This document shows positions 47,895 through 55,856 of a stretch of 64,000 nucleotides of DNA, one piece after another; the first letter of the stretch is position 1; every line of letters begins with the position of its first letter. The stretch lies in contig CAVWCL010000018.1 of assembly GCA_963753485.1 (NCBI GenBank), forward strand, positions 1-64,000. The letters are read 5' to 3'. Both the position numbers and the translations under genes were made by a program. This DNA comes from CAWDLX01 sp963753485 (GTDB taxonomy: Bacteria > Actinomycetota > Actinomycetes > Mycobacteriales > Micromonosporaceae). The notes beneath the pieces were generated by a model. The model searched no databases. It saw only the letters and a list, made by a program, of their open reading frames with translations, and had not been told where the DNA came from.

Positions 47895-48590
47895 GTGCGT
47901 TCGGCCGGCCGGCGACGGCCCCGGACGGCCCCGGACGGCACCGGGTCGGTGGCGGCGTCCGACGGCGATGGCCCGGCCACGACCGACCTCATCTGCGGCT
48001 GCTTCCACTTCCAGGACGAGCGCGGCGCCCGGCTCCTCGCCGCCCTGCCGGCGTTGATCCACGCGAAGGCGGGCACGACCGCGGGCAGCCCCTGGTTGGC
48101 GCAGACGGTCGAGCTGCTCGCCGCCGAGGCGACCGCGGAACGACCCGGTACGACGACAGTGGTCAACCGGCTCTGCGACGCGCTCTTCGTCTACCTCCTG
48201 CGCGGATACCTCGCCGCTCTTCCGGCTCAGGACTCGAGCCTGCTGCAGGGCCTGGCCGACCCGCAGATCGGCGCCGCACTGCACCTGATCCACCAGGATC
48301 CGGGCAAACCGTGGACGGTGGCGAGCATCGCCGCCGCCGTCGGCATGTCCCGATCGGCGTTCGCCGCCCGCTTCAGCCAACTCGTCGGCGAACCGCCCAT
48401 GCGCTACCTGCAGCGCTGGCGGCTGCACGAGGCGGCGGTCGCGCTGCGGGGCGCCGGCGCCCGCAACCTGCCCGAGGTGGCGGCGTCGGCCGGCTACGAC
48501 TCGGTGGCCGCGTTCAGCAAGGCCTTCAAGCGCACGATCGGCTCGGCACCGGGCGCCTACCGCCGGGCGATGGTGCGGGCGCCGGGCTGA
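47895..48590 (+). CDS. AraC-family regulator lacking most of its N-terminal cupin domain
   Basis: 231 residues from GTG 47895. The C-terminal two-HTH domain is intact (PWTVASIAAAVGMSRSAFAARFSQLVGEPPMRYLQRWRLHEAAVAL and LPEVAASAGYDSVAAFSKAFKRTIGSAPGAYRR), and the linker part (LLAALPALIHAKAG, VNRLCDALFVYLLRGYLAAL) is that of cupin-type AraC regulators. The ligand-binding cupin of about 90 residues that should precede it is missing; a short upstream frame (ATG 47860, MDVRTWSS) ends at once in TGA. It may be a pseudogene or a constitutive DNA binder. It is divergent from the SDR gene. Confidence 0.7.
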   Translation: MRSAGRRRPRTAPDGTGSVAASDGDGPATTDLICGCFHFQDERGARLLAALPALIHAKAGTTAGSPWLAQTVELLAAEATAERPGTTTVVNRLCDALFVYLLRGYLAALPAQDSSLLQGLADPQIGAALHLIHQDPGKPWTVASIAAAVGMSRSAFAARFSQLVGEPPMRYLQRWRLHEAAVALRGAGARNLPEVAASAGYDSVAAFSKAFKRTIGSAPGAYRRAMVRAPG

Positions 48591-48786
48591 GCTCTTGCGG
48601 CCCTGCGTCGGGCACTGGACCTGTTCCAGAGCCTCGGCGCCGGCGGCCGCGGTCCGGCTCGGCCTGGTGGGTGTGGCCGAAACCTAGGGAACTCGGATCC
48701 CAAAGTTGGGGAACGGCTACCGATCCGGCGGCCGGTGCCGGCGCCATAGGTTCGCCTGGTCCAACCCGACCGACCGAGGAGCGAAC

Positions 48787-49038
48787 GTGCCCCTGTACAT
48801 GGACATCCACACCATCACCGGCGGCGTGAGCGTCGACGACGTCGCCAAGGCACATATGGCCGACCTGCAGACCCAGGGCCGCCACGACGTGCGCTACCTG
48901 CGCTACTGGGTCGACGAGGCGGAGGGCAAGGTCTTCTGTCTGGTCGAGGCACCGTCGCCGGATGCGGCGGCGACGGTGCACCGCGAGGCCCACGGTCTCG
49001 TCGCCGACCACATCTTCCGGGTCCAGGAAGGCTCCTGA
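48787..49038 (+). CDS. SCO4226-like nickel-binding small protein (DUF4242)
   Basis: An 83-residue ferredoxin-like-fold protein: VPLYMDIHTITGGVSVDDVAKAHMADLQTQG, then VRYLRYWVDEAEGKVFCLVEAPSPDAAATVHREAHGLVADHIFRV. This is the DUF4242 family, whose Streptomyces member SCO4226 binds nickel; the His, Cys and Glu residues in MDIH, FCLVEAP and HREAHG are candidate ligands. Its exact role is not known. GGAG lies 8 bases before the GTG at 48787; it stands alone. With sodN/sodX and the NiCoT gene at 50858 it is the third nickel-related gene group in the window. Confidence 0.85.
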   Translation: MPLYMDIHTITGGVSVDDVAKAHMADLQTQGRHDVRYLRYWVDEAEGKVFCLVEAPSPDAAATVHREAHGLVADHIFRVQEGS

Positions 49039-49129
49039 GGCACGCCCGGCACGGTCGTCGGCGCTACCGCTGCCATCACGCGTCGGCGAATCCGTTGCGG
49101 CCGGTAGGCGCCGGGGCTTGACTGGAATC

Positions 49130-50710
49130 GTGGCGTCCTCGCGTACCCGGTCCTCCTCGGGCGACCAGCTCGCGCCGTACCGGGGCAAGCGGGACTTCTC
49201 CCGGACCCCGGAGCCATCCGGGCATCCACCCGCCGGCCCCGCCACCGGCGCCCGCCGCTTCGTGGTGCAGCGACACCGGGCCCGCCGGCTGCACTACGAC
49301 TTCCGGCTCGAGATCGACGGCGTCCTGGCCAGCTGGGCCGTCCCCAAAGGACCGACGCTGGATCCCGGGGTGCGTCGGGGTGCCTTCCATGTCGAGGACC
49401 ACCCCATGGAGTACATCGACTTCGAGGGGGTCATCCCGGCCCGCGAGTACGGCGGCGGCGACGTCATCGTGTGGGATGCCGGCACCTGGGAGCCGCACGA
49501 CACCGGCGACCCGCCGGACCCCGGCCGGGCGGTCGCCGGCGGCGAACTGCACCTGGACATGTACGGCGAGAAGCTGCGCGGGCGCTTCGTCCTGGTGCGC
49601 ACGGGCACCGACGGCTCCGGCAAGGAACAGTGGCTGCTCCTGCACAAGCACGACGACTTCGCGGTCGACGGTTGGAACGCCGAGGACCATCCGCGCTCGG
49701 TGCGCAGCGGCCGGACCAACGACGAGGTGAAGCACGACCCGGACCGGCTGTGGCGCTCGGACCTGCCGGCCGCCCAGGCCTCGCAGGCGCTCAAGCCGAC
49801 TCCGGCCGACCCCGATGAGCTGGCCGAGCTCGACGCGCTGGCCACCGCCGGAACCTGGCACGTCTTCGGCCGCCCGGTGCGAGTGACCAATCTGGACAAG
49901 GTGCGGTTCCCGGCGGATACGGGCGGGGCGCCGCTCACCAAGCGCGACCTGCTGCGCTACTCGGCCCAGATCGCGCCGGTGCTGCTGCCCTACCTGCAAC
50001 GCCGCCCGCTGAACGTGCACCACTCTTCGTCCGGGGCACCAGGCGCGCTGCCGGTGCGCGCGCCGGAGTGGCTGCCCCGCTGGGACAACCCGGAGACCGG
50101 CCGCACCCACCTGGTCGTCGACGAGCCGGCGGCCCTGGTCTGGGCGGCGAATGCGGGCGCGCTGGAGTGGCGGGCCTGGACGTCCCAGGTGGACCGACCA
50201 CAGCAGCCGACCTACGCACTGATCGACATCGATCCCGGCGAGAAGACCACCTGGGCCGACGTGTTGGCGCTGGCCCGGCTGCACCGGGACGCCTTCGACC
50301 ACCTGGGCCTCATCGCGTGCCCCAAGGTCACCGGCGGGCGCGGCATCGAGATCTGGGTGCCGATCGCCCGCGGGCCCGACTTCGACGCCACCCGGGCCTG
50401 GGTCGAGCAGTTGTCCCGGATGGTCGGGGCGGTACTCCCCGATCTGGTCAGCTTGAGCCCTGAGCGGGGTGGCCTGGCCCGGCTGGACTGCTCGCCGAAC
50501 GCGATCGACCGGACGCTGGTCGCACCGTACAGCCCCCGCGCCGCACCCGGTGCTCCCGTCTCGGCACCGATCGCCTGGGATGAGCTCGACGACCCGGCGC
50601 TGGCGCCGGACGCCTTCACCATCAGGACCGTGCTGGCCCGGATCGCGGAGAAGGGCGACCTCTTCCGGGCCGTGCTCGGCGGCGCTCAGCGACTGCCGGC
50701 GCTGCACTGA
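49130..50710 (+). CDS. ligD: LigD-type protein with 3'-phosphoesterase and polymerase domains, no ligase
   Basis: A 526-residue protein of bacterial non-homologous end joining. The PE domain (about residues 40-190) has FVVQRHRARRLHYDFRLEIDG and AFHVEDHPMEY, with the His and Asp metal ligands. The POL domain (about 240-520), an archaeo-eukaryotic primase relative, has VTNLDKVRFP, ALIDIDPGEKTTWADV (catalytic Asp pair) and GGRGIEIWVPI. The ATP-dependent ligase domain is absent, so a separate ligase would be needed; Ku is not in the window. GTG 49130 is the best start. The order PE then POL is that of many actinobacterial forms. Confidence 0.9.
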   Translation: MASSRTRSSSGDQLAPYRGKRDFSRTPEPSGHPPAGPATGARRFVVQRHRARRLHYDFRLEIDGVLASWAVPKGPTLDPGVRRGAFHVEDHPMEYIDFEGVIPAREYGGGDVIVWDAGTWEPHDTGDPPDPGRAVAGGELHLDMYGEKLRGRFVLVRTGTDGSGKEQWLLLHKHDDFAVDGWNAEDHPRSVRSGRTNDEVKHDPDRLWRSDLPAAQASQALKPTPADPDELAELDALATAGTWHVFGRPVRVTNLDKVRFPADTGGAPLTKRDLLRYSAQIAPVLLPYLQRRPLNVHHSSSGAPGALPVRAPEWLPRWDNPETGRTHLVVDEPAALVWAANAGALEWRAWTSQVDRPQQPTYALIDIDPGEKTTWADVLALARLHRDAFDHLGLIACPKVTGGRGIEIWVPIARGPDFDATRAWVEQLSRMVGAVLPDLVSLSPERGGLARLDCSPNAIDRTLVAPYSPRAAPGAPVSAPIAWDELDDPALAPDAFTIRTVLARIAEKGDLFRAVLGGAQRLPALH

Positions 50711-50722
50711 CCATCCCCGTAA

Positions 50723-50745
50723 GCCCCGCTCCCCCGCTCCGGGGC
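50723..50745 (+). terminator. Hairpin terminator after ligD
   Basis: gccccg (50723-50728) pairs with cggggc (50740-50745); loop 11 bases. It separates ligD from the nickel-transporter promoter. Confidence 0.55.
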
Positions 50746-50761
50746 ATCCAGCCACTTCACC

Positions 50762-50793
50762 GCTATTGCAAAGGTATGGCAATAGCTTAGGAT
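50762..50793 (+). promoter_or_regulatory. Nur box and promoter of the nickel transporter gene
   Basis: TTGCAA-aggta-TGGCAA (50766-50782) matches the Nur consensus TTGCAA-N5-TTGCAA except for one base, and sits in a wider perfect palindrome gctattgc/gcaatagc (50762-50786). TTGCAA can serve as -35, and TAGGAT (50788-50793) is a -10 after a 16-base spacer, so bound Nur would block RNA polymerase when nickel is plentiful. Confidence 0.75.
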
Positions 50794-50857
50794 GGGCTAC
50801 AGGGCGGCCCCACGGCGGCTGTCGCGCGCCGACCGGCGTACGGATGGAGGTTCTGAC

Positions 50858-52003
50858 ATGGCGATCGTCACCACCGCCACTCCCAGGCCGGCCGGGCCGA
50901 CCAGCCGGCAGGCTCCGCTGACCCGGCGGGAGTGGTCGCGGGTCGGTGGCATGGGTGCCCTGATCGCCGCCCTGCATCTGGCCGGCTTTGGTATCTTGAT
51001 CTTCTTGGTGGTGCCCGCGCACTACCAGGTCGGCACCGGCTTGTTCGGCCTCGGCACCGGCATCACCGCGTACACACTGGGCCTGCGACACGCATTCGAC
51101 GCCGACCACATCGCCGCGATCGACAACACCACCCGCAAGCTCATGGCCGAGGGCAAACGCCCGCTGTCGGTCGGGTTCTTCTTCTCCCTCGGGCATTCGA
51201 CCATCGTGGTCACGATGACCGCGCTGCTCGCGCTCGGCCTCAAGACGGTCGGCACCGAACTCAGCGACGATTCGTCGGCCCTGCACAACTACGGCGGGCT
51301 GATCGGGACCGTGGTCTCGGGCACCTTCCTCTACCTGCTCGGCATCATCAACCTGGTCATCCTGCTCGGCATCGTCAAGGTGTTCCGGGAGATGCGCCGC
51401 GGCCACTTCGACGAAGAGAGCCTGGAGGAACAGCTCAACAAGCGGGGCTTCATGAACCGGATCCTCGGTCGTACCATGCGGGCGATCCGCTCGCCCTGGC
51501 AGATCTACCCGGTCGGCGTGTTGTTCGGGCTCGGCTTCGACACGGTCACCGAGGTAACGCTGCTCGTGCTCGCCGGCACCAGCGTCGCCGCGGGCCTGCC
51601 CTGGTACGCCATCATGTGCCTGCCGATCCTGTTCGCGGCCGGCATGTGCCTGCTGGACACCATCGACGGGTCGTTCATGAACTTCGCGTACGGCTGGGCC
51701 TTCTCCAAACCCGTTCGCAAGGTCTACTACAACATCACCATCACCGGGCTCTCGGTGGCGGTGGCCCTGCTGGTCGGCACCGCGGAGCTGCTCGCCATCC
51801 TCGCCGACAAGCTGGGCCTGCGGGGCGGGGTGTGGGATGTCGTCGGCCGCCTCGACCTGAACACCATCGGGTACGGGATCGTGGCCCTGTTCATCGTGGT
51901 CTGGGGCACCGCACTCGCGGTGTGGAAGTTCGGCCGCATCGAGCAGCGCTGGTCGACCGGTCTGCGCGCGGGCGGACCGGTCGACCAGCCGGCACTGGAC
52001 TGA
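50858..52003 (+). CDS. nixA: Nickel/cobalt transporter of the NiCoT family (HoxN/NixA)
   Basis: A 381-residue membrane permease with eight predicted helices. GLRHAFDADHIAAIDNTTRKL near residue 75 is the HX4DH metal signature; FFFSLGHSTIVVTMTAL and GLGFDTVTEVTLLVL, PILFAAGMCLLDTIDGSFMNFAYGWAF are the other family motifs. It brings in Ni2+ (or Co2+) with high affinity. A Nur box in its promoter strongly favours nickel. GGAGG precedes ATG 50858. It would supply the nickel superoxide dismutase coded at 2106 and any urease or hydrogenase elsewhere. The symbol nixA is by family; hoxN would be equally fair. Confidence 0.93.
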   Translation: MAIVTTATPRPAGPTSRQAPLTRREWSRVGGMGALIAALHLAGFGILIFLVVPAHYQVGTGLFGLGTGITAYTLGLRHAFDADHIAAIDNTTRKLMAEGKRPLSVGFFFSLGHSTIVVTMTALLALGLKTVGTELSDDSSALHNYGGLIGTVVSGTFLYLLGIINLVILLGIVKVFREMRRGHFDEESLEEQLNKRGFMNRILGRTMRAIRSPWQIYPVGVLFGLGFDTVTEVTLLVLAGTSVAAGLPWYAIMCLPILFAAGMCLLDTIDGSFMNFAYGWAFSKPVRKVYYNITITGLSVAVALLVGTAELLAILADKLGLRGGVWDVVGRLDLNTIGYGIVALFIVVWGTALAVWKFGRIEQRWSTGLRAGGPVDQPALD

Positions 52004-52010
52004 GCGCGGA

Positions 52011-52313
52011 TCAGAACTCGTCCAGGGTGGCCAGCTTCCGGTAGAACATGATCTCGGGGGCGCCCTGGGCTCCGCCCTCCCGCATGATTCGGGGGACTTC
52101 TGTCTGGCTGTCGAAGAACTGCTGGAAGGCCTCGGCGGTCGGCCACTCGTCGATCACCAGGATCTCGCCGTCGCCGGCGGCGAACGCGTGCCGGGTCGCG
52201 CCGGCGGCCTGGCCGTCAGCGGCGACGCGCCGCATCAGCTCGCCGTTGGCGCTGGCGTACTGCTCGAACGCGGCCGGATCGCCCGGCACCCGAAGGATCA
52301 CGAAAACTGACAC
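52011..52313 (-). CDS. Small ABM-like (dimeric alpha-beta barrel) protein
   Basis: 100 residues: MSVFVILRVPGDPAAFEQYA, GATRHAFAAGDGEILVIDEWPTAEAFQQFFDSQ, IMREGGAQGAPEIMFYRKL. The strand/helix pattern and the DEWPTAEAFQQFF segment are those of antibiotic-biosynthesis-monooxygenase-like proteins of the dimeric alpha-beta barrel fold, which range from monooxygenases to isomerases; function here is unknown. GTG 52313 is the start. It is convergent with the NiCoT gene, seven bases apart, and divergent from the TetR gene. Confidence 0.75.
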   Translation of the reverse strand: MSVFVILRVPGDPAAFEQYASANGELMRRVAADGQAAGATRHAFAAGDGEILVIDEWPTAEAFQQFFDSQTEVPRIMREGGAQGAPEIMFYRKLATLDEF

Positions 52314-52416
52314 AACACGCCCCTCTGACTGTTACCGACATTAACCCACATACTATCCCGCCGCCTCGTTCGGACGCTGGGCATCCGCCTCGACTCGCGG
52401 CTATACGCACGTATGG

Positions 52417-52427
52417 TGTACTGTACA
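52417..52427. promoter_or_regulatory. Palindrome in the promoter of the TetR/ABC operon
   Basis: TGTAC-T-GTACA, a perfect 11-bp palindrome overlapping a possible -10 (TACTGT, 52419-52424), 17 bases ahead of GTG 52444. Likely autoregulatory operator of the TetR protein. Confidence 0.5.
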
Positions 52428-52443
52428 GCTGGATAGGAGTGAA

Positions 52444-53088
52444 GTGATCACTGCGTTCGCCCACGATGACCTCACCGCCCGGGCCCGGATCAGGCAGGCG
52501 GCGCTGGCGCAGTTCGCCGAGCACGGGTACGAGCGGGCGACGATCCGGGGCATCGCCGCGGCGGCCGGCGTCTCGCCCGGTCTCGTCCGGCACCATTTCG
52601 GCTCGAAGCAGGCCCTGCGCGAGGCGGTCGACCACCATGTCGTCCAGGAGATCCGGCGGCTCAATGACGAGGTCGCCACCGACAGTGCGCGAGGCGACCT
52701 GGGTCCGTCGGCGCTCTCCCGGCAGGCGATCCGGCCGTTCCAGGGCTATCTGGCCCGGGCACTCATGGACGGATCGACCACCATCGCCACGCTCTTCGAC
52801 TCCCTCGTCGAGCCGACCGAGCAGTGGATTGCACTGGCCGACAACGAGCGGACCGATCCGCCGTTCGCCGACCGCCGGACCCGGGCCGCCGTGTTCACCG
52901 CCATGGTCCTTGGCGTGCCGTTGCTGCACGAGCACCTGTCGCGGGTGCTCGGCGTGGACACGCTCTCCCCCGAGGGCGACCGGCGGGTCGCGCTGGCGCT
53001 GCTCGACCTCTATTCACACGCCTTGGTGAGCCCGCAGCTCGCCGCCACCGCACGGGCCGGGCTCGACGCGCTGGCCCCTTCCCCGTGA
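52444..53088 (+). CDS. TetR-family regulator of an ABC exporter operon
   Basis: A 214-residue repressor-type protein. HTH at residues 10-55 (ARARIRQAALAQFAEHGYERATIRGIAAAAGVSPGLVRHHFGSKQAL); the rest is the helical ligand domain (AIRPFQGYLARALMDGSTTIATLFDSL; LYSHALVSPQLAATARAGLDAL). TAGGAG is six bases ahead of GTG 52444. The ABC ATPase gene begins 51 bases after its stop, so the regulator heads its own operon; a palindrome at 52417 is its probable operator. Together they likely form a drug-responsive export system; the inducer is unknown. Confidence 0.88.
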   Translation: MITAFAHDDLTARARIRQAALAQFAEHGYERATIRGIAAAAGVSPGLVRHHFGSKQALREAVDHHVVQEIRRLNDEVATDSARGDLGPSALSRQAIRPFQGYLARALMDGSTTIATLFDSLVEPTEQWIALADNERTDPPFADRRTRAAVFTAMVLGVPLLHEHLSRVLGVDTLSPEGDRRVALALLDLYSHALVSPQLAATARAGLDALAPSP

Positions 53089-53138
53089 CCCCCGCCCCGC
53101 GGGTCGCCCACCCACCTCAACCTGCAAGGAGCCACCCC

Positions 53139-54056
53139 ATGACCGATGCGATTTCCGTGGCCGGACTGGTGAAGACGTTCGGACCGGTCCGCGCGCTGGA
53201 CGGTCTCGACCTCACCATCCGTACCGGGGAGGTGCACGGCTTTCTCGGCCCGAACGGTTCCGGCAAGACCACGACCATCCGGATCCTGCTCGGGCTGATG
53301 CGGGCCGACGCCGGCACGGCTGCGCTGCTCGGCGGCGATCCGTGGCGCGACGCCACCGAGCTGCACCGCCGGCTGGCGTACGTGCCGGGCGACGTCACGC
53401 TCTGGCCCAACCTCTCCGGCGGCGAGGTCATCGACCTGCTGGGGCGGCTGCGGGGTGGGCTGGACCCGCGCCGGCGGGCCGACCTGCTCGAGCGGTTCGA
53501 CCTCGACCCGCGCAAGAAGGGCCGGGCCTACTCCAAAGGCAACCGGCAGAAGGTCGCTCTGGTGGCCGCACTTGCCTCCAATGTGGAGCTGCTGCTGCTC
53601 GATGAGCCGACCTCTGGGCTCGACCCGCTGATGGAGGAGGTGTTCCGGGAGGTCATCCGGTCCGACCAGCGCGAGATCGGCCGCACCGTGCTGCTCTCCA
53701 GCCACATCCTGGCCGAGATCGAGGCGCTGTGCGACCGGGTCACCATCATCCGCGACGGCCGTGCCGTCGAGACCGGTACCTTGGCCGATCTGCGGCACCT
53801 CACCCGTACCTCGATCCGGGCGGAGCTGACCGGGCCGGCCGACGGACTCTCCACCATGGAGGGAGTGCACGACCTGCGGGTAGAGAACAGTCACGTCAGC
53901 TTCGATGTGGACACCGCCGCGCTGGGTGCGGTGCTGCGCCGCCTCACCGACGCCGGCGTGCGCAGCCTGGTCAGCCAGCCGCCGACGCTGGAGGAGCTCT
54001 TCCTGCGCCACTACAGCACCCCGGTGGTCGAGGGCCAGCGGGCGGCGTCCCGATGA
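53139..54056 (+). CDS. ABC transporter ATP-binding protein (drug exporter)
   Basis: A 305-residue ATPase. Walker A GPNGSGKTTTIRILLG near residue 38, signature YSKGNRQKVALVAAL (a degenerate LSGGQ typical of this exporter group), Walker B VELLLLDEPTSGLDP, H-loop LLSSHILAEIEALCDR. The C-terminal 85 residues (LTRTSIRAELTGPADG...) are an accessory domain. It pairs with the permease coded next (ATGA overlap), as in daunorubicin- or tetronasin-type exporters. AAGGAG precedes ATG 53139. Confidence 0.92.
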   Translation: MTDAISVAGLVKTFGPVRALDGLDLTIRTGEVHGFLGPNGSGKTTTIRILLGLMRADAGTAALLGGDPWRDATELHRRLAYVPGDVTLWPNLSGGEVIDLLGRLRGGLDPRRRADLLERFDLDPRKKGRAYSKGNRQKVALVAALASNVELLLLDEPTSGLDPLMEEVFREVIRSDQREIGRTVLLSSHILAEIEALCDRVTIIRDGRAVETGTLADLRHLTRTSIRAELTGPADGLSTMEGVHDLRVENSHVSFDVDTAALGAVLRRLTDAGVRSLVSQPPTLEELFLRHYSTPVVEGQRAASR

Positions 54057-55639
54057 GCGGCCTCACCGGCACCGCGACACTGATGCGGCTGCTGCTGCGC
54101 CTGGACCGGGTCCGGCTGAGCGTCTGGGTCCTGCTCATCGCCATCACGCCGGCGGTGACCGCGGCCCAGTACCAGAAGCTCTACCCGACCCCGCAGTCGC
54201 TGGACGGGGTGCGCGACGTCATCTCCAACCCGTCCCTGGTCGCCCTGAACGGGCCGCTGCTCGGCGTGTCCATCGGCGGGCTCACCGCGTGGAAGATCGG
54301 AGCCACCGAGCTCATCCTCGCCGCCCTGATGAGCGTGCTCACGGTGGTCCGGCACACCCGGACCGAGGAGGAGACCGGCCGGCTGGAACTGGTCGGCGCG
54401 ACCGTGCTCGGCCGCTATGCCCCGCTCACCGCGGCCGTGCTCACCGCGGGCCTGGCCAACCTGGTGATCGCGGTGCTCGTCGCCCTGGGCCTGATCGGCG
54501 TCGGCCTGCCGGCCGCGGGCTCGGTGGCGCTGGGCCTGGCGATCGGCCTCACCGGCCTGGTGTTCGCGGCGGTGGCGGCGGTGGCGGTCCAGCTCACCGA
54601 GAGCGCGCGCGCCGCGACCGGGATCGCGATCGCGGTCCTGGGCGCGGCCTACCTGCTGCGGGCCGTGGGAGACACCGAAGTCGCCGGGCTGACCTGGGCG
54701 TCACCCATCGGCTGGGGCATGCAGGTACGGGCATTCGCCGGCGAGCAATGGTGGGTGCTGGGCCTCGCCCTTGCTCTCGTGGTGGTGTCCTGCGCGGTGG
54801 CGTACACGCTGGTCGCCCGGCGTGACGTCGGCGCCGGCCTGCTACCGGAGCGGGCGGCACCGGCCGGCGCGGCCCCGGCGCTGCGCAGCCCGGTCGCGCT
54901 CGCCTGGCGACTGCACCGGGGCGTGCTCATCGGCTGGCTGATCGGCCTGGCGGTGACCGGCGCGGTCCTCGGCGGACCCGCGAACAGTCTGTCCAATGTC
55001 ACCACCACCAACCAGCAGCTCCTCGACTACCTGGCCCGGCTGGGTGGCCGCAAGGGGGTCGCCGACGCCTACCTGGCCGCGGTCTTCGGCATCGTCGGCG
55101 TGGTGGTCGCCGCCTACACGGTGCAGGCCACCCTTCGGCTGCACGCCGAGGAGTCCACCGGGCGGGCCGAGCCGGTGCTCGCCACCAAGGTCGGGCGGGT
55201 TCGCTGGGCGCTGAGCCACCTGCTCTTCGCCTTCCTCGGCACGGCCGTCCTGCTGGCCGTGACCGGAGTGTGCGCGGGCCTGGTGTACGGCATGCAGACC
55301 CATGACGTCGGTGGCCAGCTGCCGCGCCTGCTCGCCGCCGCGATCGTGCAACTGCCGGCGGCCTGGGTGCTCGCTGGGCTCGGCATGGCCCTGTTCGGCC
55401 TCATCCCCCGGGTGGCCGCCGCGCTCACCTGGGCCGGGCTCACCGCGTGCGTGCTGCTGCTGGAGTTGGGCGCGCTACTCGGCCTGAGCCAGTGGCTGGT
55501 GGACGCCTCACCCTTCGCCCACGTACCGAAGTTGCCTGGCAGCGCATTCACGACCATGCCGCTGGTGTGGCTGACCGCGATCGCGGTACTGCTCGCCGTG
55601 GCCGGGCTGAGCGGGCTGCGCCGCCGCGACGTCACCTGA
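54053..55639 (+). CDS. ABC transporter permease (tetronasin-type exporter)
   Basis: A 528-residue permease with about 12 membrane helices in two similar halves, each opening with a LMRLLLRLDRVRLSVWVLL- or LAWRLHRGVLIGWLIGL-type helix and holding a charged loop (VRHTRTEEETGRLELVGATVLGR; LRLHAEESTGRAEPVLATKVGR). The double-length architecture matches exporters for polyether antibiotics such as TnrB3. It works with the ATPase coded just upstream, whose stop it overlaps. Its end is followed by an 18-bp triple repeat and a hairpin element. Confidence 0.88.
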   Translation: MSGLTGTATLMRLLLRLDRVRLSVWVLLIAITPAVTAAQYQKLYPTPQSLDGVRDVISNPSLVALNGPLLGVSIGGLTAWKIGATELILAALMSVLTVVRHTRTEEETGRLELVGATVLGRYAPLTAAVLTAGLANLVIAVLVALGLIGVGLPAAGSVALGLAIGLTGLVFAAVAAVAVQLTESARAATGIAIAVLGAAYLLRAVGDTEVAGLTWASPIGWGMQVRAFAGEQWWVLGLALALVVVSCAVAYTLVARRDVGAGLLPERAAPAGAAPALRSPVALAWRLHRGVLIGWLIGLAVTGAVLGGPANSLSNVTTTNQQLLDYLARLGGRKGVADAYLAAVFGIVGVVVAAYTVQATLRLHAEESTGRAEPVLATKVGRVRWALSHLLFAFLGTAVLLAVTGVCAGLVYGMQTHDVGGQLPRLLAAAIVQLPAAWVLAGLGMALFGLIPRVAAALTWAGLTACVLLLELGALLGLSQWLVDASPFAHVPKLPGSAFTTMPLVWLTAIAVLLAVAGLSGLRRRDVT

Positions 55640-55644
55640 GCCCC

Positions 55645-55698
55645 CGGTACCCGGGGCGCCCACGGTACGCGGGGCGCCCCCGGTACGCGGGGCGCCCC
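55645..55698. repeat. Three tandem copies of an 18-bp unit
   Basis: cggtacccggggcgccca (55645-55662) is followed by two exact copies of cggtacgcggggcgcccc (55663-55680, 55681-55698), six bases after the permease stop. Each unit can form a small hairpin (ggggcgcccc). Confidence 0.75.
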
Positions 55699-55721
55699 CC
55701 CGTCGCCCGCCCGTCGCCCCG

Positions 55722-55777
55722 TGTTAGGAAGGGCACCCTCTACAACGGAAACCGTTAAGGGGGTGCCCTTCCTAACA
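55722..55777. repeat. Dispersed hairpin element (aagggcaccc family), copy A
   Basis: Perfect 17-bp arms (55722-55738, tgttaggaagggcaccc; 55761-55777) with a centre tctacaacggaaaccgttaa that itself can pair (aacgg/ccgtt). It lies between convergent permease and kdpE genes. Compared with copy B the arm has g for c at one site, and the opposite arm changes with it. Confidence 0.8.
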
Positions 55778-55856
55778 TCGCAACGAGCGCCGGCGTGCGA
55801 GGTGGCACGGAGGGTGCGGGCCCCGCCCTGCTTACGGCACCGGCCACGGCTGGCGG

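Noticed and set aside
50711..50857. Cobalamin riboswitch before the NiCoT gene
   Set aside because: The gap is too short for the aptamer and is explained by a terminator, a Nur box and a promoter.
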